Shown: piece after piece, positions 27,691-38,300 of the stretch
Position numbering within the stretch: the stretch's first letter is position 1
Layout of the letters: every line of letters starts with the position of its first letter
Source of the DNA: Brevinema_A sp051649245
GTDB lineage: Bacteria; Spirochaetota; Brevinematia; Brevinematales; Brevinemataceae
Length of the DNA: 64,000 nt
Direction: 5' to 3'
NCBI GenBank assembly: GCA_051649245.1
Contig: JBOFGS010000012.1
Coordinates: forward strand, 164,518-228,517
Position numbers and translations under genes: made by a program
Notes under the pieces: generated by a model
Told to the model about the DNA's origin: nothing
Database searches by the model: none
Seen by the model: the letters and a program-made list of their open reading frames with translations, nothing else

Positions 27691-28458
27691 ATGCTTAAAG
27701 TTGAAAACTTATCAGTTGCTATTGAAGATAAACAAATCTTATTTGATATTTCTATGGAATTCAAAAAAGGTCAAATCCATGCAATTATGGGACGAAATGG
27801 ATGTGGTAAATCCACATTTTCTAAAGTATTGGCAGGACACCCTGATTATGAAGTGATTGCTGGAGATATTTTGCTTATGAATAATCAAGGATCTTATGAA
27901 TCTATTCTTGAAATGGAACCCGAAGAAAGAGCCCAAGCTGGACTTTTTATTGGTTTTCAAAGTCCAATTGCTATTCCTGGCTTGGATAATGAAAGTTTTC
28001 TTCGTACTGTTTATAATAACCATCGTGAAATACAGGGTGAAGAAAGAATGGATGCTGTAGATTTTCATGATTTTATCTTAGAAAAAATGACAAATCTTGG
28101 TATGAGTGAAGAATTTCTCAAAAGAGGTGTCAATAGTGGATTTTCTGGTGGAGAACGTAAAAAAAACGAAATGCTCCAACTTGCTTTATTAAATCCTCGT
28201 ATGAATATTTTAGACGAGATTGATTCTGGTTTAGATGTCGATGCATTGGCAACAATCTGTAATGATATCAAATCTTTTCGTTCACAGGATAATTGTTTTG
28301 TTTTAGTAACCCACTATAATCGTATTTTAAAACATTTGACCCCAGATTTTATTCATGTGTTCCATCAAGGAAAGCTTGTTCTCACATCAGAAAAACCAGA
28401 GCTTGCACAACAAATTGAAGAAAATGGATTTGAATCTTTATTTGAAGGTAAGGAGTAA
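27691..28458 (+). CDS. sufC: Fe-S assembly ATPase SufC
   Basis: An ABC-type soluble ATPase that drives SufBCD conformational change. Walker A GRNGCGKST (34-42), signature FSGGERKKNEM, Walker B with LDEIDSGLD. 255 residues. It lies between sufB (47 bp gap) and sufD (2 bp gap). Confidence 0.97.
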   Translation: MLKVENLSVAIEDKQILFDISMEFKKGQIHAIMGRNGCGKSTFSKVLAGHPDYEVIAGDILLMNNQGSYESILEMEPEERAQAGLFIGFQSPIAIPGLDNESFLRTVYNNHREIQGEERMDAVDFHDFILEKMTNLGMSEEFLKRGVNSGFSGGERKKNEMLQLALLNPRMNILDEIDSGLDVDALATICNDIKSFRSQDNCFVLVTHYNRILKHLTPDFIHVFHQGKLVLTSEKPELAQQIEENGFESLFEGKE

Positions 28459-28460
28459 CC

Positions 28461-29567
28461 ATGAATAATGCTCGCTCTTATTTTGAAGCGGTAGTTCGGG
28501 ATCGTGAATTTCCTTCCTCAAAATCTGAAGAATACCGCTATAGTAGATTGCCTAAAAGTATAGAATTATTATCAGTTAATCATGGTGCAGGAAAAAAAAT
28601 CTCTCTTCCTTGGGAATCTGATGTTTCTTTTTTTGCTGATCATAAAACGGAAGATTTTACAACAACAATGTATAATCAATTACCTTCTATTTATCATCGA
28701 CATCATAATTATTTCAAAGAAGCTTCAATACTTTTAGATCAAGAATTTGTTCAAATTTCTTGTGATCAAGAACAAATGACCTTGTCGTTTGTAGCTACAG
28801 AAAATTCTGTCTTGACCCAAAAAGTTTATCTGTGTATTCCTGCACAGAAAAAAGTACAAATTTTTATTAAACTTTACACCGAAAAAAACAGTTTAGCCAT
28901 ACCAATGATTTATGTTGATGCAGAAGAATATACTCATGTAGAATTGATTTATCTTGTTGATCAAGAGCATAATCAAGGGGTTGTGGCTCCCTTATTTGAA
29001 CTTATTGCAGCTAAAAAAAGTCATGTCTCTTTACAAACATTTTGTAAAAATATTAATGATCATCGTTTGACGTTTATTGGATATTGTTTAGGAGCAGAGA
29101 GTCATATTGATCTCAGAACAGGCTTTTATCTCGAAAATCAAGAAACATGTGATCTTTTTGTTCGTATCTTCCATGAAGCAAAAGACAGTACCAGCAACCA
29201 AATGATCAAATCTGTTGCAGATCATGCTGCTGTTATGAATTTTAATGGTCAAATATATGCCAATCAGAACGCCCATAATATATACGCTTACCAAATGCTT
29301 AAAGGGATGATTCTTGGTAGTGATGCCGAGATCAATGCACGTCCACAATTAGATATTGAATACTATGAATTAGCATGTTCTCATGGAGTTTCTATTGGTC
29401 GTTTTGATCCGGAAGAATTATTTTATCTCCAAAGCCGTGGTATTTCTCATAAAGATATTTATCCATTATTATTTTATGGCTTTTTTTCGGAACCATTTGT
29501 TGAGATTGAAGCAACAGATTTTTGGGTTTCCCGTATTAAGGAATTGTTGAATATTGGATCTATCTAG
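28461..29567 (+). CDS. sufD: Fe-S assembly protein SufD
   Basis: A SufB paralogue, 368 residues, with the shared C-terminal region (EINARPQLDIEYYELACSHGVSIGR; DPEELFYLQSRGI) and a more divergent N-terminus. The partner of SufB in the scaffold. It starts 2 bp after sufC, consistent with translational coupling. Confidence 0.95.
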   Translation: MNNARSYFEAVVRDREFPSSKSEEYRYSRLPKSIELLSVNHGAGKKISLPWESDVSFFADHKTEDFTTTMYNQLPSIYHRHHNYFKEASILLDQEFVQISCDQEQMTLSFVATENSVLTQKVYLCIPAQKKVQIFIKLYTEKNSLAIPMIYVDAEEYTHVELIYLVDQEHNQGVVAPLFELIAAKKSHVSLQTFCKNINDHRLTFIGYCLGAESHIDLRTGFYLENQETCDLFVRIFHEAKDSTSNQMIKSVADHAAVMNFNGQIYANQNAHNIYAYQMLKGMILGSDAEINARPQLDIEYYELACSHGVSIGRFDPEELFYLQSRGISHKDIYPLLFYGFFSEPFVEIEATDFWVSRIKELLNIGSI

Positions 29568-29576
29568 GAGTACAGT

Positions 29577-30815
29577 GTGAAAGATTATAATGCAATTATT
29601 AATAATATTCGCTGTGATTTTCCTATTTTTCAAACACAACCTGATCTTTGTTATTTGGATACTGCAGCAACTGCTTTAAAACCACAATGTGTTATTGATG
29701 CTGTCTTAGCATATGATTCGGAATATTCTGCAAATATCCATCGTGCTGTCTATGATATGAGTCAAAAAGCAAGTGATCATTATGAGCATGCTCGTAAGGT
29801 TGTTGCCAATTTTATTGGAGCAAATTCTTCAACCGAAGTTATTTTCACATCAGGAACTACAGCCAGTATTAATCATTTTTCCGAATCTTTTGCAAAAGTA
29901 TTTTTAAAGGAAGGGGATAGAATTGTTATTTCGCAAATGGAACATCATGCTAATTTTCTTCCTTGGCAACGGATCGCTGAAGATTTTAAATGCACTTTAG
30001 ATGTTATTCCCATACTACCAAATGGAGAACTAGATATATCTCGCATTGATGATCTTTTGACAGCTCCAACTAAATTATTAGCAATTACAGCAGTATCTAA
30101 TACCCTAGGTACCAAAAACCCTATTGATTTCCTTGCCAAAAAATGTAAAGAACATGGTATCTATATTCTTGTTGATGCTGCTCAAGCTGTGACTCATGAT
30201 AAATATAATCTTGCTCAAAGTAATATTGATTTTTTTGCTTTTTCGGGTCATAAAATTTTTGCTCCGACTGGTATTGGTGTACTTTGGGGGCGAAAAGAAC
30301 TTCTTAAAAAAATGCCTCCATTTTTTGTTGGTGGTGGGATGGTTTATGAAGCAAATAGTGATAAACCTATTTTCTTACAACCACCTGCTCGTTTTGAAGC
30401 AGGGACACCACCTATTGCTCAAGCTATTGGTCTCGCACGAGCAGTCGAATATGTTGAATCTATTGGATGGGAAACTATACAAGATATAGAACAACAACAT
30501 TTAATCCGAGGAAAAAAAGTATTCCATAAATATCAAGACTATATACAATTATTTGGGACAAGTGAACACAAAATACCTATATTTTCTTTTGTTATTAATG
30601 AAGTTCATACGCATGATGTGGGATCGTTTTTAAATGAAATGAATCTAGCAGTACGTACAGGACACCAATGTACACAACCTATTTGGAAATATTTTGGAGT
30701 TTCTTCTGTTACAAGAATTTCTACCAGTATTTATAATCATCTTGATGAATGGGATAAGGTAGATCAAGCATTAAAAGTATTATTGGAGTTTTTTCATGTT
30801 GGAAAATTTAGCTAA
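29577..30815 (+). CDS. sufS: cysteine desulfurase SufS
   Basis: A PLP enzyme that mobilises sulfur from cysteine. PLP lysine K226 in SGHKIF; the catalytic cysteine C365 lies in RTGHQCTQP, the short-loop class II arrangement expected for a SufU-dependent enzyme. 412 residues. The start is GTG, with AGGAG 6 nt upstream. The 3' end overlaps sufU by 20 bp. Confidence 0.96.
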   Translation: MKDYNAIINNIRCDFPIFQTQPDLCYLDTAATALKPQCVIDAVLAYDSEYSANIHRAVYDMSQKASDHYEHARKVVANFIGANSSTEVIFTSGTTASINHFSESFAKVFLKEGDRIVISQMEHHANFLPWQRIAEDFKCTLDVIPILPNGELDISRIDDLLTAPTKLLAITAVSNTLGTKNPIDFLAKKCKEHGIYILVDAAQAVTHDKYNLAQSNIDFFAFSGHKIFAPTGIGVLWGRKELLKKMPPFFVGGGMVYEANSDKPIFLQPPARFEAGTPPIAQAIGLARAVEYVESIGWETIQDIEQQHLIRGKKVFHKYQDYIQLFGTSEHKIPIFSFVINEVHTHDVGSFLNEMNLAVRTGHQCTQPIWKYFGVSSVTRISTSIYNHLDEWDKVDQALKVLLEFFHVGKFS

Positions 30816-31284
30816 TCTTTATCAAGAATTGATTATTGAACATAGTAAAAATCCTAGAAATGCAGGGGTACTTGATGTTCCTCATGTAAAAAAAGGATTG
30901 GGAATTAATCCCTCTTGTGGTGATAAATTATTGTTGTCAATTCATATGGATAATGATAAGCTTGTTGCGATTAAGCATGATAGTGATGGATGTTCTATTT
31001 TTCGAGCTTCTTGCTCTTTGATGAGTCAATTGCTTATGGGTAAGAAGAAAGAAGAAATCTTAGAAATCTTGGAAATTTATATGCGATTGATTACTTTTGA
31101 TGAGGACAATAAATTTTCTGTTGAAGAAAAACAGTTATTAGGTAAATTGCAGGTGTTTGAAAATGTTCGAAATTATCCTGCACGTGTTAAATGTGCAGCC
31201 TTATTTACAAGAACATTGCAAGATCTTTTAATAAACTATGATTCTGAAGATGATATTATCACTTCCACTGAAGATGAAGAATAA
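30796..31284 (+). CDS. sufU: sulfur-relay protein SufU
   Basis: A zinc-dependent sulfurtransferase that accepts persulfide from SufS. The zinc/thiol ligands C41 and D43 (PSCGD), C66 (DGCSIF) and C133 (RVKCAALF) are all present, plus an extra C73. 162 residues, slightly longer than usual because of an acidic tail. Last gene of sufBCDSU; no sufA, sufE or regulator is in the cluster. Confidence 0.93.
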   Translation: MLENLANLYQELIIEHSKNPRNAGVLDVPHVKKGLGINPSCGDKLLLSIHMDNDKLVAIKHDSDGCSIFRASCSLMSQLLMGKKKEEILEILEIYMRLITFDEDNKFSVEEKQLLGKLQVFENVRNYPARVKCAALFTRTLQDLLINYDSEDDIITSTEDEE

Positions 31285-31288
31285 GATT

Positions 31289-31327
31289 AAAAAACAAGAG
31301 TAATCAATTTGATTACTCTTGTTTTTT
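31289..31327. terminator. bidirectional terminator of the suf operon
   Basis: A 17-bp perfect stem (31289-31305 with 31311-31327) with flanking A and T runs, between sufU and the convergent gene at 31341. Confidence 0.9.
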
Positions 31328-31340
31328 ATTAATATTTTTG

Positions 31341-32294
31341 TTAATTTAATGATAGTACTAAATAATCAGAAATTAACCATGTGTTTTGTCCTGTTCGATA
31401 TAATGTAAATGTATAGCGAAGACGCCTATTTGTAAAACGTATACTTTCAACAGCATTAACAGTTACCGTAGCGGTATCATCTTTAATCACTGTTTCTGTA
31501 ATATGATAGCTTGTTAAAGGTATATTCCAATGACTTGTGAAAAATCGTTTAAATTGATCGATGATATTAAGTTTGAAAGATCCTGTAGTTGCTTGATCGT
31601 ACTGTGTTGCGAAATTAGGAAAACTATAAATCAAACGCTCCGGATCAATATGAAGAAGAAATAATTGCCAATTTTTTTGTTTTTGTGCATCAAAGAAACT
31701 TTCAATAATTTCATTAGGTAAGAGTTGTGCTAATCCATTAATTGTTGCTTGTTCAAGCAAATCATCTTCCACAATTTTTTGTTCAACGATAGCTTGAGCT
31801 GATTGAGAAAATGATGCAAAATATGATTGGTACATCGTGTTGTGATTGTCAGGATCAGGGTAGAATGAAGCTTGAATATAAAATGTTTTAGCATCAGTAA
31901 TATCATAAAAATCACGAATGTTGAATACTTTAGTGAATGATTCATTTTTAAGCAATGTGATATCTCTATACAAAGAAGGATCTGCAGCTTTTAATTTAAT
32001 TTGAGCTTGTACAATATTTTTTAGAGGTACTGTTATGTTTTGGGATGTTCGTAATTCAAAATCGATAGATTGATACCATAAAAATTCATCATTACTATCA
32101 GCTACAGAAAATGTAATAGGGTAATCATTTGTATTCATAATTTTAAGGCAAATATCTATAGATTCATTACTTAAGTAGTTTTGTTTTAAAAACGAAATAC
32201 GTACAACATAAGGTGAAGGTGTGGTTGTTTGTGTAGGGTGTGTTGGTATAATGCCGATTATTGCCATTAACACAGACCAAAAAACGATCTTCAT
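31341..32294 (-). CDS. exported protein of unknown function
   Basis: A 317-residue protein when started at the ATG at 32294, which has GAGG upstream; an earlier ATG at 32312 would add six residues. Signal peptide MKIVFWSVLMAIIGIIPTHP. The N-terminal third looks like an immunoglobulin-like beta domain (FLKQNYLSNESIDICLKIMN). The C-terminal 110 residues resemble an NTF2/SnoaL-like fold (IDPERLIYSF ... TWLISDYLVLSLN) by pattern only. No family is assigned. Confidence 0.65.
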   Translation of the reverse strand: MKIVFWSVLMAIIGIIPTHPTQTTTPSPYVVRISFLKQNYLSNESIDICLKIMNTNDYPITFSVADSNDEFLWYQSIDFELRTSQNITVPLKNIVQAQIKLKAADPSLYRDITLLKNESFTKVFNIRDFYDITDAKTFYIQASFYPDPDNHNTMYQSYFASFSQSAQAIVEQKIVEDDLLEQATINGLAQLLPNEIIESFFDAQKQKNWQLFLLHIDPERLIYSFPNFATQYDQATTGSFKLNIIDQFKRFFTSHWNIPLTSYHITETVIKDDTATVTVNAVESIRFTNRRLRYTFTLYRTGQNTWLISDYLVLSLN

Positions 32295-32407
32295 AAAAAC
32301 CTCTATAAACACTTGTCTTTACTATTATCGGATTTTTTAGACAATTGCTTAGAATTTCGTTTAATGACAATAAAAATGATTAATTTTATTCTTTTTCAAA
32401 TTTGTAT

Positions 32408-32436
32408 TTGACCCAATTCAAATAATAGTGTAAAAT
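32408..32436 (+). promoter_or_regulatory. promoter of the 32492 dehydrogenase
   Basis: TTGACC (32408-32413), a 17-bp spacer and TAAAAT (32431-32436), 55 bp upstream of the ATG. Confidence 0.6.
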
Positions 32437-32491
32437 TAATTGATGTTATAAATTGATGTTATAAAGTTATATATTTTATAAGGAGTTTTTT

Positions 32492-33430
32492 ATGAAAAAA
32501 ATGTCTCGTAAAGTTGCAGTTATTGGAGCAGGAAATGTAGGATTGGGAACAGCTGTATCTCTTTTATTTCAAAATATCACTGATGAATTAGTGATTATTG
32601 ATCGTAATGAATACAAAGCTCAAGGTGAAGTTTGGGATATGGCTAATGCCGTTAATTATCTTGGTAAAAGAGTAGATGTACGTTTAGGATCTTATGCTGA
32701 TACTAAAGATATGGATATTATTTGTATTGCTGCTAGTGCCGCTCCTCCTGCTGGTGGTGACCGTTTAGCTGAACTTGAATTAAGTTCTAAGATTGTTCGC
32801 TCTATTGTTCGAGAATGTGTTGACAATGGATTTAATGGTATTTTTATCATCGAAACAAATCCAGTAGATATTATGACAACACATGCTCTTGAAGAATCTA
32901 AATTTCCTGCAAACCGTGTCATTGGAACAGGTACATCTTTAGATACTGCAAGACTTAGACATGTGATTGCTGAAATTTGTGATGATATTAATGTCCACTC
33001 TGTTAAAGGTTATACAATGGGTGAGCATGGTAATTCTCAAGCTATTATTTGGAGTAGTATCACTGTTGGTGGAAAATCTTATCTTGAAATGCGTAAAGAA
33101 AATCCTGAAAAGTATGCGAAAATGTCTTTAGATGAAATAAAAAAGAAAATTATTGATATGGCTTGGGATATTATTGATAGAAAAGGATGTACAGCATACG
33201 GTATTGGTGCATCAGCAACACGTATTGTCAAAGCTATTTTTGGTGATGAAAGATCAGTTATTCCTGTTTCTGCAATGTTGAATGGTGAATATGGTTATTC
33301 CGGAATTATAGCTAGTGTCCCTGCAATAATCGGTGAAAATGGTGTTGAGAAAATTGTAGAACTTAATTTACCTGAAGACGAAAAACAAGACCTCAAAAGA
33401 TCCTTAGATCTTATTAAAAAACATTCATAA
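32492..33430 (+). CDS. L-2-hydroxyacid dehydrogenase of the LDH/MDH family (L-HicDH-like loop)
   Basis: An NAD-dependent 2-hydroxyacid dehydrogenase of 312 residues: Rossmann motif GAGNVG (12-17), D151/R154 in SLDTARLR and catalytic H179 in GEHGNS. The specificity loop reads PPAGGDRLAELEL (85-97): the LDH glutamine position is Pro and the GDRxAEL pattern is like L-2-hydroxyisocaproate dehydrogenase rather than GETRLDL of lactate dehydrogenase. It could act on branched or aromatic 2-oxoacids. That is inference from the loop. A second family member lies at 45634. AAGGAG precedes the start. Confidence 0.85.
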   Translation: MKKMSRKVAVIGAGNVGLGTAVSLLFQNITDELVIIDRNEYKAQGEVWDMANAVNYLGKRVDVRLGSYADTKDMDIICIAASAAPPAGGDRLAELELSSKIVRSIVRECVDNGFNGIFIIETNPVDIMTTHALEESKFPANRVIGTGTSLDTARLRHVIAEICDDINVHSVKGYTMGEHGNSQAIIWSSITVGGKSYLEMRKENPEKYAKMSLDEIKKKIIDMAWDIIDRKGCTAYGIGASATRIVKAIFGDERSVIPVSAMLNGEYGYSGIIASVPAIIGENGVEKIVELNLPEDEKQDLKRSLDLIKKHS

Positions 33431-33471
33431 ATAATAAAATCACCTTATATAAAATAAGGTGATTTTATTAT
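33431..33471 (+). terminator. Rho-independent terminator
   Basis: A 17-bp stem (33431-33447 with 33455-33471) directly after the dehydrogenase stop. Confidence 0.85.
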
Positions 33472-33543
33472 ATGGATCTTTATAAGATATCTTTGAATTT
33501 CTATCGTATGATATTGTTATCATAAAATACTAGTCAATAATCA

Positions 33544-33572
33544 TTGACAAAATCAAATATTCTTGGTACAAT
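33544..33572 (+). promoter_or_regulatory. promoter of ssrA
   Basis: TTGACA (33544-33549), a 17-bp spacer and TACAAT (33567-33572), 11 bp before the mature tmRNA 5' end. Confidence 0.8.
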
Positions 33573-33583
33573 AAAAGACTCAT

Positions 33584-33928
33584 GGGGGTGTTTGGCTTCG
33601 ATCGGGAGGATCTTAATATAAGTTTCAGGCGGGTCTGAGTATATCCTTAAACGGCTCAACTTTTTAGTTGCAAACGACAACTACGCTTTAGCTGCTTAAT
33701 AACGTAGCTACTATGGTATTACCTTTGATCTTTGGGTAGTATTATGGGTAATATTTAAAGATCTCGGTCGTTCATTGATAGGCTGAACGATTTAAATTTT
33801 ACTATCTGCAACAAGGCAAGGTTCGTTTGTTTTCTAAGCCTTTGTTTAAGATTTAAAAGCAAACCAAGCTTGTGGATAAGGCTTATGTTAGGTCTCTCGG
33901 GACGCGGGTTCGATCCCCGCCACCTCCA
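33584..33928 (+). ncRNA. ssrA: transfer-messenger RNA (tmRNA)
   Basis: Rescues stalled ribosomes by trans-translation. The acceptor stem pairs GGGGGTG (33584-33590) with CACCTCC (33921-33927) including one G-U. The T-arm is GCGGGTTCGATCCCCGC. The tag reading frame starts at GCA 33670 and encodes ANDNYALAA followed by tandem TAA stops. CCA is not encoded after the discriminator A. The 3' end is the integration site of the adjacent element; the native terminator now appears to lie beyond 43932. Confidence 0.95.
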
Positions 33929-33931
33929 ATA
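33918..33931 (+). repeat. attL core (ssrA 3' end)
   Basis: CGCCACCTCCAATA, overlapping the last 11 nt of tmRNA; an exact copy is at 43919-43932. Confidence 0.9.
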
Positions 33932-33948
33932 CCCTTTAGGGTGATTAC

Positions 33949-33988
33949 AACGGTTAAGTATAGTATATTGCTATGTTTAACCGTTTTT
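33949..33988 (+). terminator. element-borne terminator downstream of ssrA
   Basis: AACGGTTAA (33949-33957) pairs with TTAACCGTT (33977-33985), followed by T4-5. It lies 20 bp inside the element and probably replaces the displaced native ssrA terminator. Confidence 0.7.
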
Positions 33989-34047
33989 CGATTTCTAATA
34001 TTTTTCTAGTGTGTATATATTGTACCTAAATTTGTGTATGCCGTTGT

Positions 34048-34083
34048 ACATCGAATTTTTGACGTTCATGTCAAAATTGATGT
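34048..34083 (+). repeat. imperfect inverted repeat upstream of the first integrase
   Basis: ACATC plus AATTTTTGAC pairs with GTCAAAATT plus GATGT around a GTTCAT loop. It is either a leader hairpin of the integrase message or a protein-binding site near attL. Confidence 0.5.
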
Positions 34084-34148
34084 TATGCACACCTTGTGCT
34101 AAGGAATCAAATATGGGATTATATTAAAGATCTAATGGATATTATTAT

Positions 34149-35141
34149 TTGCAAATTAGAGAAAATGAAAAATCTAAAAGAATCTCTCTTGAAACAAAAA
34201 ATAAAATCTTAGCTCAAGAGCTTTATAATGCTTATTTACTAGATAGAGTAAAATCAAAACTTTATAAAACTAATTATGTTATGCAAGCTCATCATCAAAT
34301 ACAAGAGTCTACGATAGCAGAATCAAAAAAACTGATAAAACCAATTTATCAAAAATATATCACTCACTGTGAACTACAAAATTTATCAAAAGCTACCATT
34401 AACGGTAAGTTAAATCTATTATCAATCTTTCAAAAGCATAAGATTACTTATATAGAAGATCTCACTCAAGAGACTTTTAATAAACTCATTAAATCATGGG
34501 AAAATAATAAAAAAGATACCCTTAGAAAACATATTGCAAATATCAAAGCTTTTCTTAATTATTGTATCAAACAAAAATCATACAGCCGAGATGATTATGA
34601 AACCTTAACTTTTCCTAATCCCAAAGTAGGGATAAGAGATCTTGTTATCAATGAACAAGATTATCTAAAGCTCATCAATCATTGTAAAGATCATGATTTC
34701 ACTCTTTATCTTGATACACTATGGGAAACAGGTTGTCGACCTAATGAAATTACTCAGCTTAAAAAATCAGATATAGACTTTAATAAGGGAATAGCTAAAA
34801 TATATCAATTCAAAACAAAAAAATATAAAACAGCCTATTTAACAGATAGATTGCTAGAATTATATAGAGCTAAATCAGATGAAAATATTTTTAATGGACA
34901 TGATAGGCAAAAAGAATATTATGCTAAAAAATTCTCGAAATTAAGAGATGAGCTTAAGTTAAATAAAGAATATTGTTTATATACTTTTAGACATACTTTT
35001 GGAACTAGAATGATGAATAAAACTAAAGATATACATCTTGTTTCAAAGTTACTAGGGCATAGTGATATTTCAATAACAGCAAAACATTATATAAATAGAA
35101 GTGATGACGACATCCGTCAAAAACTATTAGAAAATAATTAA
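34149..35141 (+). CDS. tyrosine recombinase/integrase 1 (N-terminus interrupted by a stop)
   Basis: A 330-residue integrase with an SAM-like core-binding domain and a catalytic domain: Arg in CRPNEIT, Lys in FKTKKYK, TFRHTFGT (Tyr in place of the usual His three residues before Arg), LGHSDIS and the nucleophile Tyr in KHYINRS. A well-placed AAGGA and ATG at 34113 open the same frame, but codon 5 is TAA (34125-34127). The 12 residues after that stop (RSNGYYYLQIRE) align with the N-terminus of integrase 2, so the original gene probably began at 34113. Translation may now restart at TTG 34149, losing the start of the arm domain. Adjacent to attL, as expected for the element's integrase. Confidence 0.8.
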   Translation: MQIRENEKSKRISLETKNKILAQELYNAYLLDRVKSKLYKTNYVMQAHHQIQESTIAESKKLIKPIYQKYITHCELQNLSKATINGKLNLLSIFQKHKITYIEDLTQETFNKLIKSWENNKKDTLRKHIANIKAFLNYCIKQKSYSRDDYETLTFPNPKVGIRDLVINEQDYLKLINHCKDHDFTLYLDTLWETGCRPNEITQLKKSDIDFNKGIAKIYQFKTKKYKTAYLTDRLLELYRAKSDENIFNGHDRQKEYYAKKFSKLRDELKLNKEYCLYTFRHTFGTRMMNKTKDIHLVSKLLGHSDISITAKHYINRSDDDIRQKLLENN

Positions 35142-35341
35142 CAAGAAATTCATAGGATTGTTTTAATGTAATAAAAATAGGATCTAACGAAGTTAGTTAG
35201 AGAAAAATTGATAAATTAAAGCTCAAATTAGACTTTTTTAACTCTATTTTAGGGGTTTTATAAAATTCAAAAAAGACTTTTATGACTCTATATTTATGTT
35301 TTGAAAAAAATTATTAGTAATCATGGAAAGAGTTTTTTAGA

Positions 35342-35370
35342 TTTACAAAATAAATTATTTATACTATGAT
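35342..35370 (+). promoter_or_regulatory. promoter of the restriction-modification gene
   Basis: TTTACA (35342-35347), a 17-bp spacer and TATGAT (35365-35370), 30 bp upstream of the ATG. The 35142-35341 gap holds two similar AGACTTTT-TNN-ACTCTAT segments (near 35229 and 35274) but no gene. Confidence 0.5.
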
Positions 35371-35399
35371 ATAGAACATTCTATAATTACAGGTACATT

Positions 35400-38300
35400 A
35401 TGTTAAAACAATATCTCTCAGAAATACAAAAATTATATAATCCCAATGCAAAAGAACATGCTTACAGAACTCCATTACAAAACTTATTGACTAATTATGT
35501 GGGAAATACTTATCAAGTACATCATGAGAATAAAAGTGATGATGGTGTGCCTGATTTCACAATAAGAACTAAAGACAATAGATTGATTGGATTTATTGAA
35601 TGTAAAGATATAGATGTAGATTTATCGTCGGCAATTCAAAATAAAAAAAGTGCTAAAAATGGATATAAGCAATTAAAGAAATACTTAACCATAGCTCCTA
35701 TTCTTATTTATACAGACTATATCAATTTTTATTTATTGAGTTTGATTGATGATAAAATAGAAATTCTTGATAAATGTGTTTTGTTAGATGATATTCAAGA
35801 TAAGATCAATCTTAATGATGAGCTTGAAGCTAAGTTTTTTGCGTTACTAGACATCTTCTTACAAAGTAAACCTCAAGCAATCAAAAATCAAAATGCTTTT
35901 ATTGCACAAATAGCTCGACAAACTAAGATATTAAATGAACAAATATTAAATGAGTGTAAAGATAGTACTTCCTATTTTAAGCAAGAAATTCAAGAGCTTT
36001 TTAATAATACTATCTTTAAAGATTTAGATGATAGCGATTTTAGTGGTGCTTTTTCACAGCTTATTACGTTTTCGTTATTATTTTACCGATTGACAGAAAG
36101 GCAAAATGTAACTCTTGATACATTCAAAAAAATGCCTAATTATATTCCTATATTCAAAGAACTCCTTAATGTGTTTGATCCGAATCGTTGTCATTCTATT
36201 ATGCTTTATACGATAGAGAGTATCGTAGATAGTATTAATGCTTATGATGAAGAGATGTTTCATAAAGAATTATCCTACAAAGACAGTCATGATGTACAAG
36301 ATCCGTTTATTTATATGTATGAAAATTTCTTAAAAGAATTTGACTCAGATGTTCGTAATGCTCGAGGGGTATTTTATACGCCTTTAGAAGTTGTCCGTTA
36401 TATGATTCGTTCATTGGATGAATTGTTGAAGGATAGATTATCTTTATTAGGTGGATTGCAGAATAAAGACGTGCATATATTGGATTTTGCTACGGGTACG
36501 GGGACTTTTTTACTGGGAGCGATAGAATATATCTATACCAATCTAGCCAAATCCAACAATCAAGGACTGTGGAAAGGGCAAGTCTCTGAATTTATCCTAA
36601 AACAGCTTTATGGTTTTGAGTTTTTAGTGGTGCCTTATGTGTTAGCTCACTTTAGGATTCATGAATATTTGAATGCTTGTGATTATCAATATAAAAAAGA
36701 TGAGAGATTGCAATTGTACTTGACGAATACGCTAGATAATAGCGAGACTTCTCATGTACCTATGTTTCCCAATTTAAATCACGAAGCCGATATGGCGTTC
36801 AAAATTAAAAACGAAAGTCCAATTTTGGTAATTATGGGCAATCCTCCTTATAGTAATTACGGACAAATGAACAAAGGGGATTGGATCACAAATCAACTGA
36901 CAACCTACAAAGAAAACCTCAACGAACAAAAAATCAATCTCGATGATGATTATATTAAATTTATTCGGTTTGCACATTGGAAATTAGAGAATGTTGAAAA
37001 AGGGATTATGACTATTATTGTGAATAATAGTTTTATTAATGGTATCACGCATAGAGAAATGAGAAACAAGCTCATGCAGACCTTTGATGAGATTTATATC
37101 TATGATTTGCATGGCAATGTCAACAAAGGCGAAGTCAATCCCAAAGACGGATCGATGGATTTTAATATCTTTGATATTAAAAGTGTGGGTGTCTGTATTG
37201 CTACTTTTATCAAGACAGGGATTAAGAATAACCCCAATAAAGGTGTGTACTATCAAGAAATCTACGGCACTAAAAAAGAGAAAAAAGCTTATCTCAATGA
37301 TGCCAGCTGGGATCAAGATACTCAAGACAAAAAATGGATCAAACTAGAAGATGGTGAGAAATGGCACTGGTTCGTCCCTAAGACGGCTAATGTGAGGTAC
37401 TGGAGTGAATTTATAGGACTAAAAGATATTTTCAATGTTATTAGTAGTGGGGTTCAGACTGACCGAGATTCTTTATTTATTGACAAAGATAAAAATACAC
37501 TGATTAAACGTATGGAAATGTTATTTTCAAAAAATTATAATACTGAATTTATCAAATTATATAATGTTAATGATTCTTCAAGTTATAATCTGGTTACTAA
37601 AGTAGCAAACAATAATTTTAATAAACAAAATATTCACTCCATTCAATATAGACCTTTTGATTTTCAGCATATTTATTATCAGATAGGTATTACAAGTCGT
37701 CCTGCATACAATACCATGAAACACCTCATTAATAGGGATAATGTGGGGTTGGTGTTTACACGAAAAAATAGACAAATTACTAATGGATATTTCTTTATCT
37801 CTAATAAAATAGTTGATCGACATACTCTGGATTCTGCAGGTGACTCTATGGTTATAGCCCCTCTCTATCTCTATACAGAGTCAGATAGTGAGGGACTAGG
37901 ATTCGGAGAGTCAAAAACGCCTAATTTTACGAAAGGATTTCAAGATCTCATCAAAGCTCATCCACTCCTACAAGACAAAACTCCTGAGCAAATACTCGCC
38001 TATATCTATGCGATACTCTATGCTCCTAGCTATCGTTCTAAGTACGCCGAAGATCTCTCTTACGACTATCCACGAGTACCCTTTATCACCGATGAAGATA
38101 AATTTGATGAGCTTGAGAAATTGGGGCAAGAGCTCATCAATCTCCACTTGATGAAAATGATTCCCGATCATGATATCGGCTATCCGATAGATGGTGATAA
38201 TATTGTAGATAATCCTAGATATCTCGATAATAAACTCTATATCAACGATACCCAATATCTCACAAATATAGACGAAAAAACTTATAAGTACACCATAGGT

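Noticed and set aside
35180..35195. ACGAAGTTAGTT shared with the reverse strand near 63677
   Set aside because: A 12-bp match in AT-rich DNA is too short to call a repeat family from one window.
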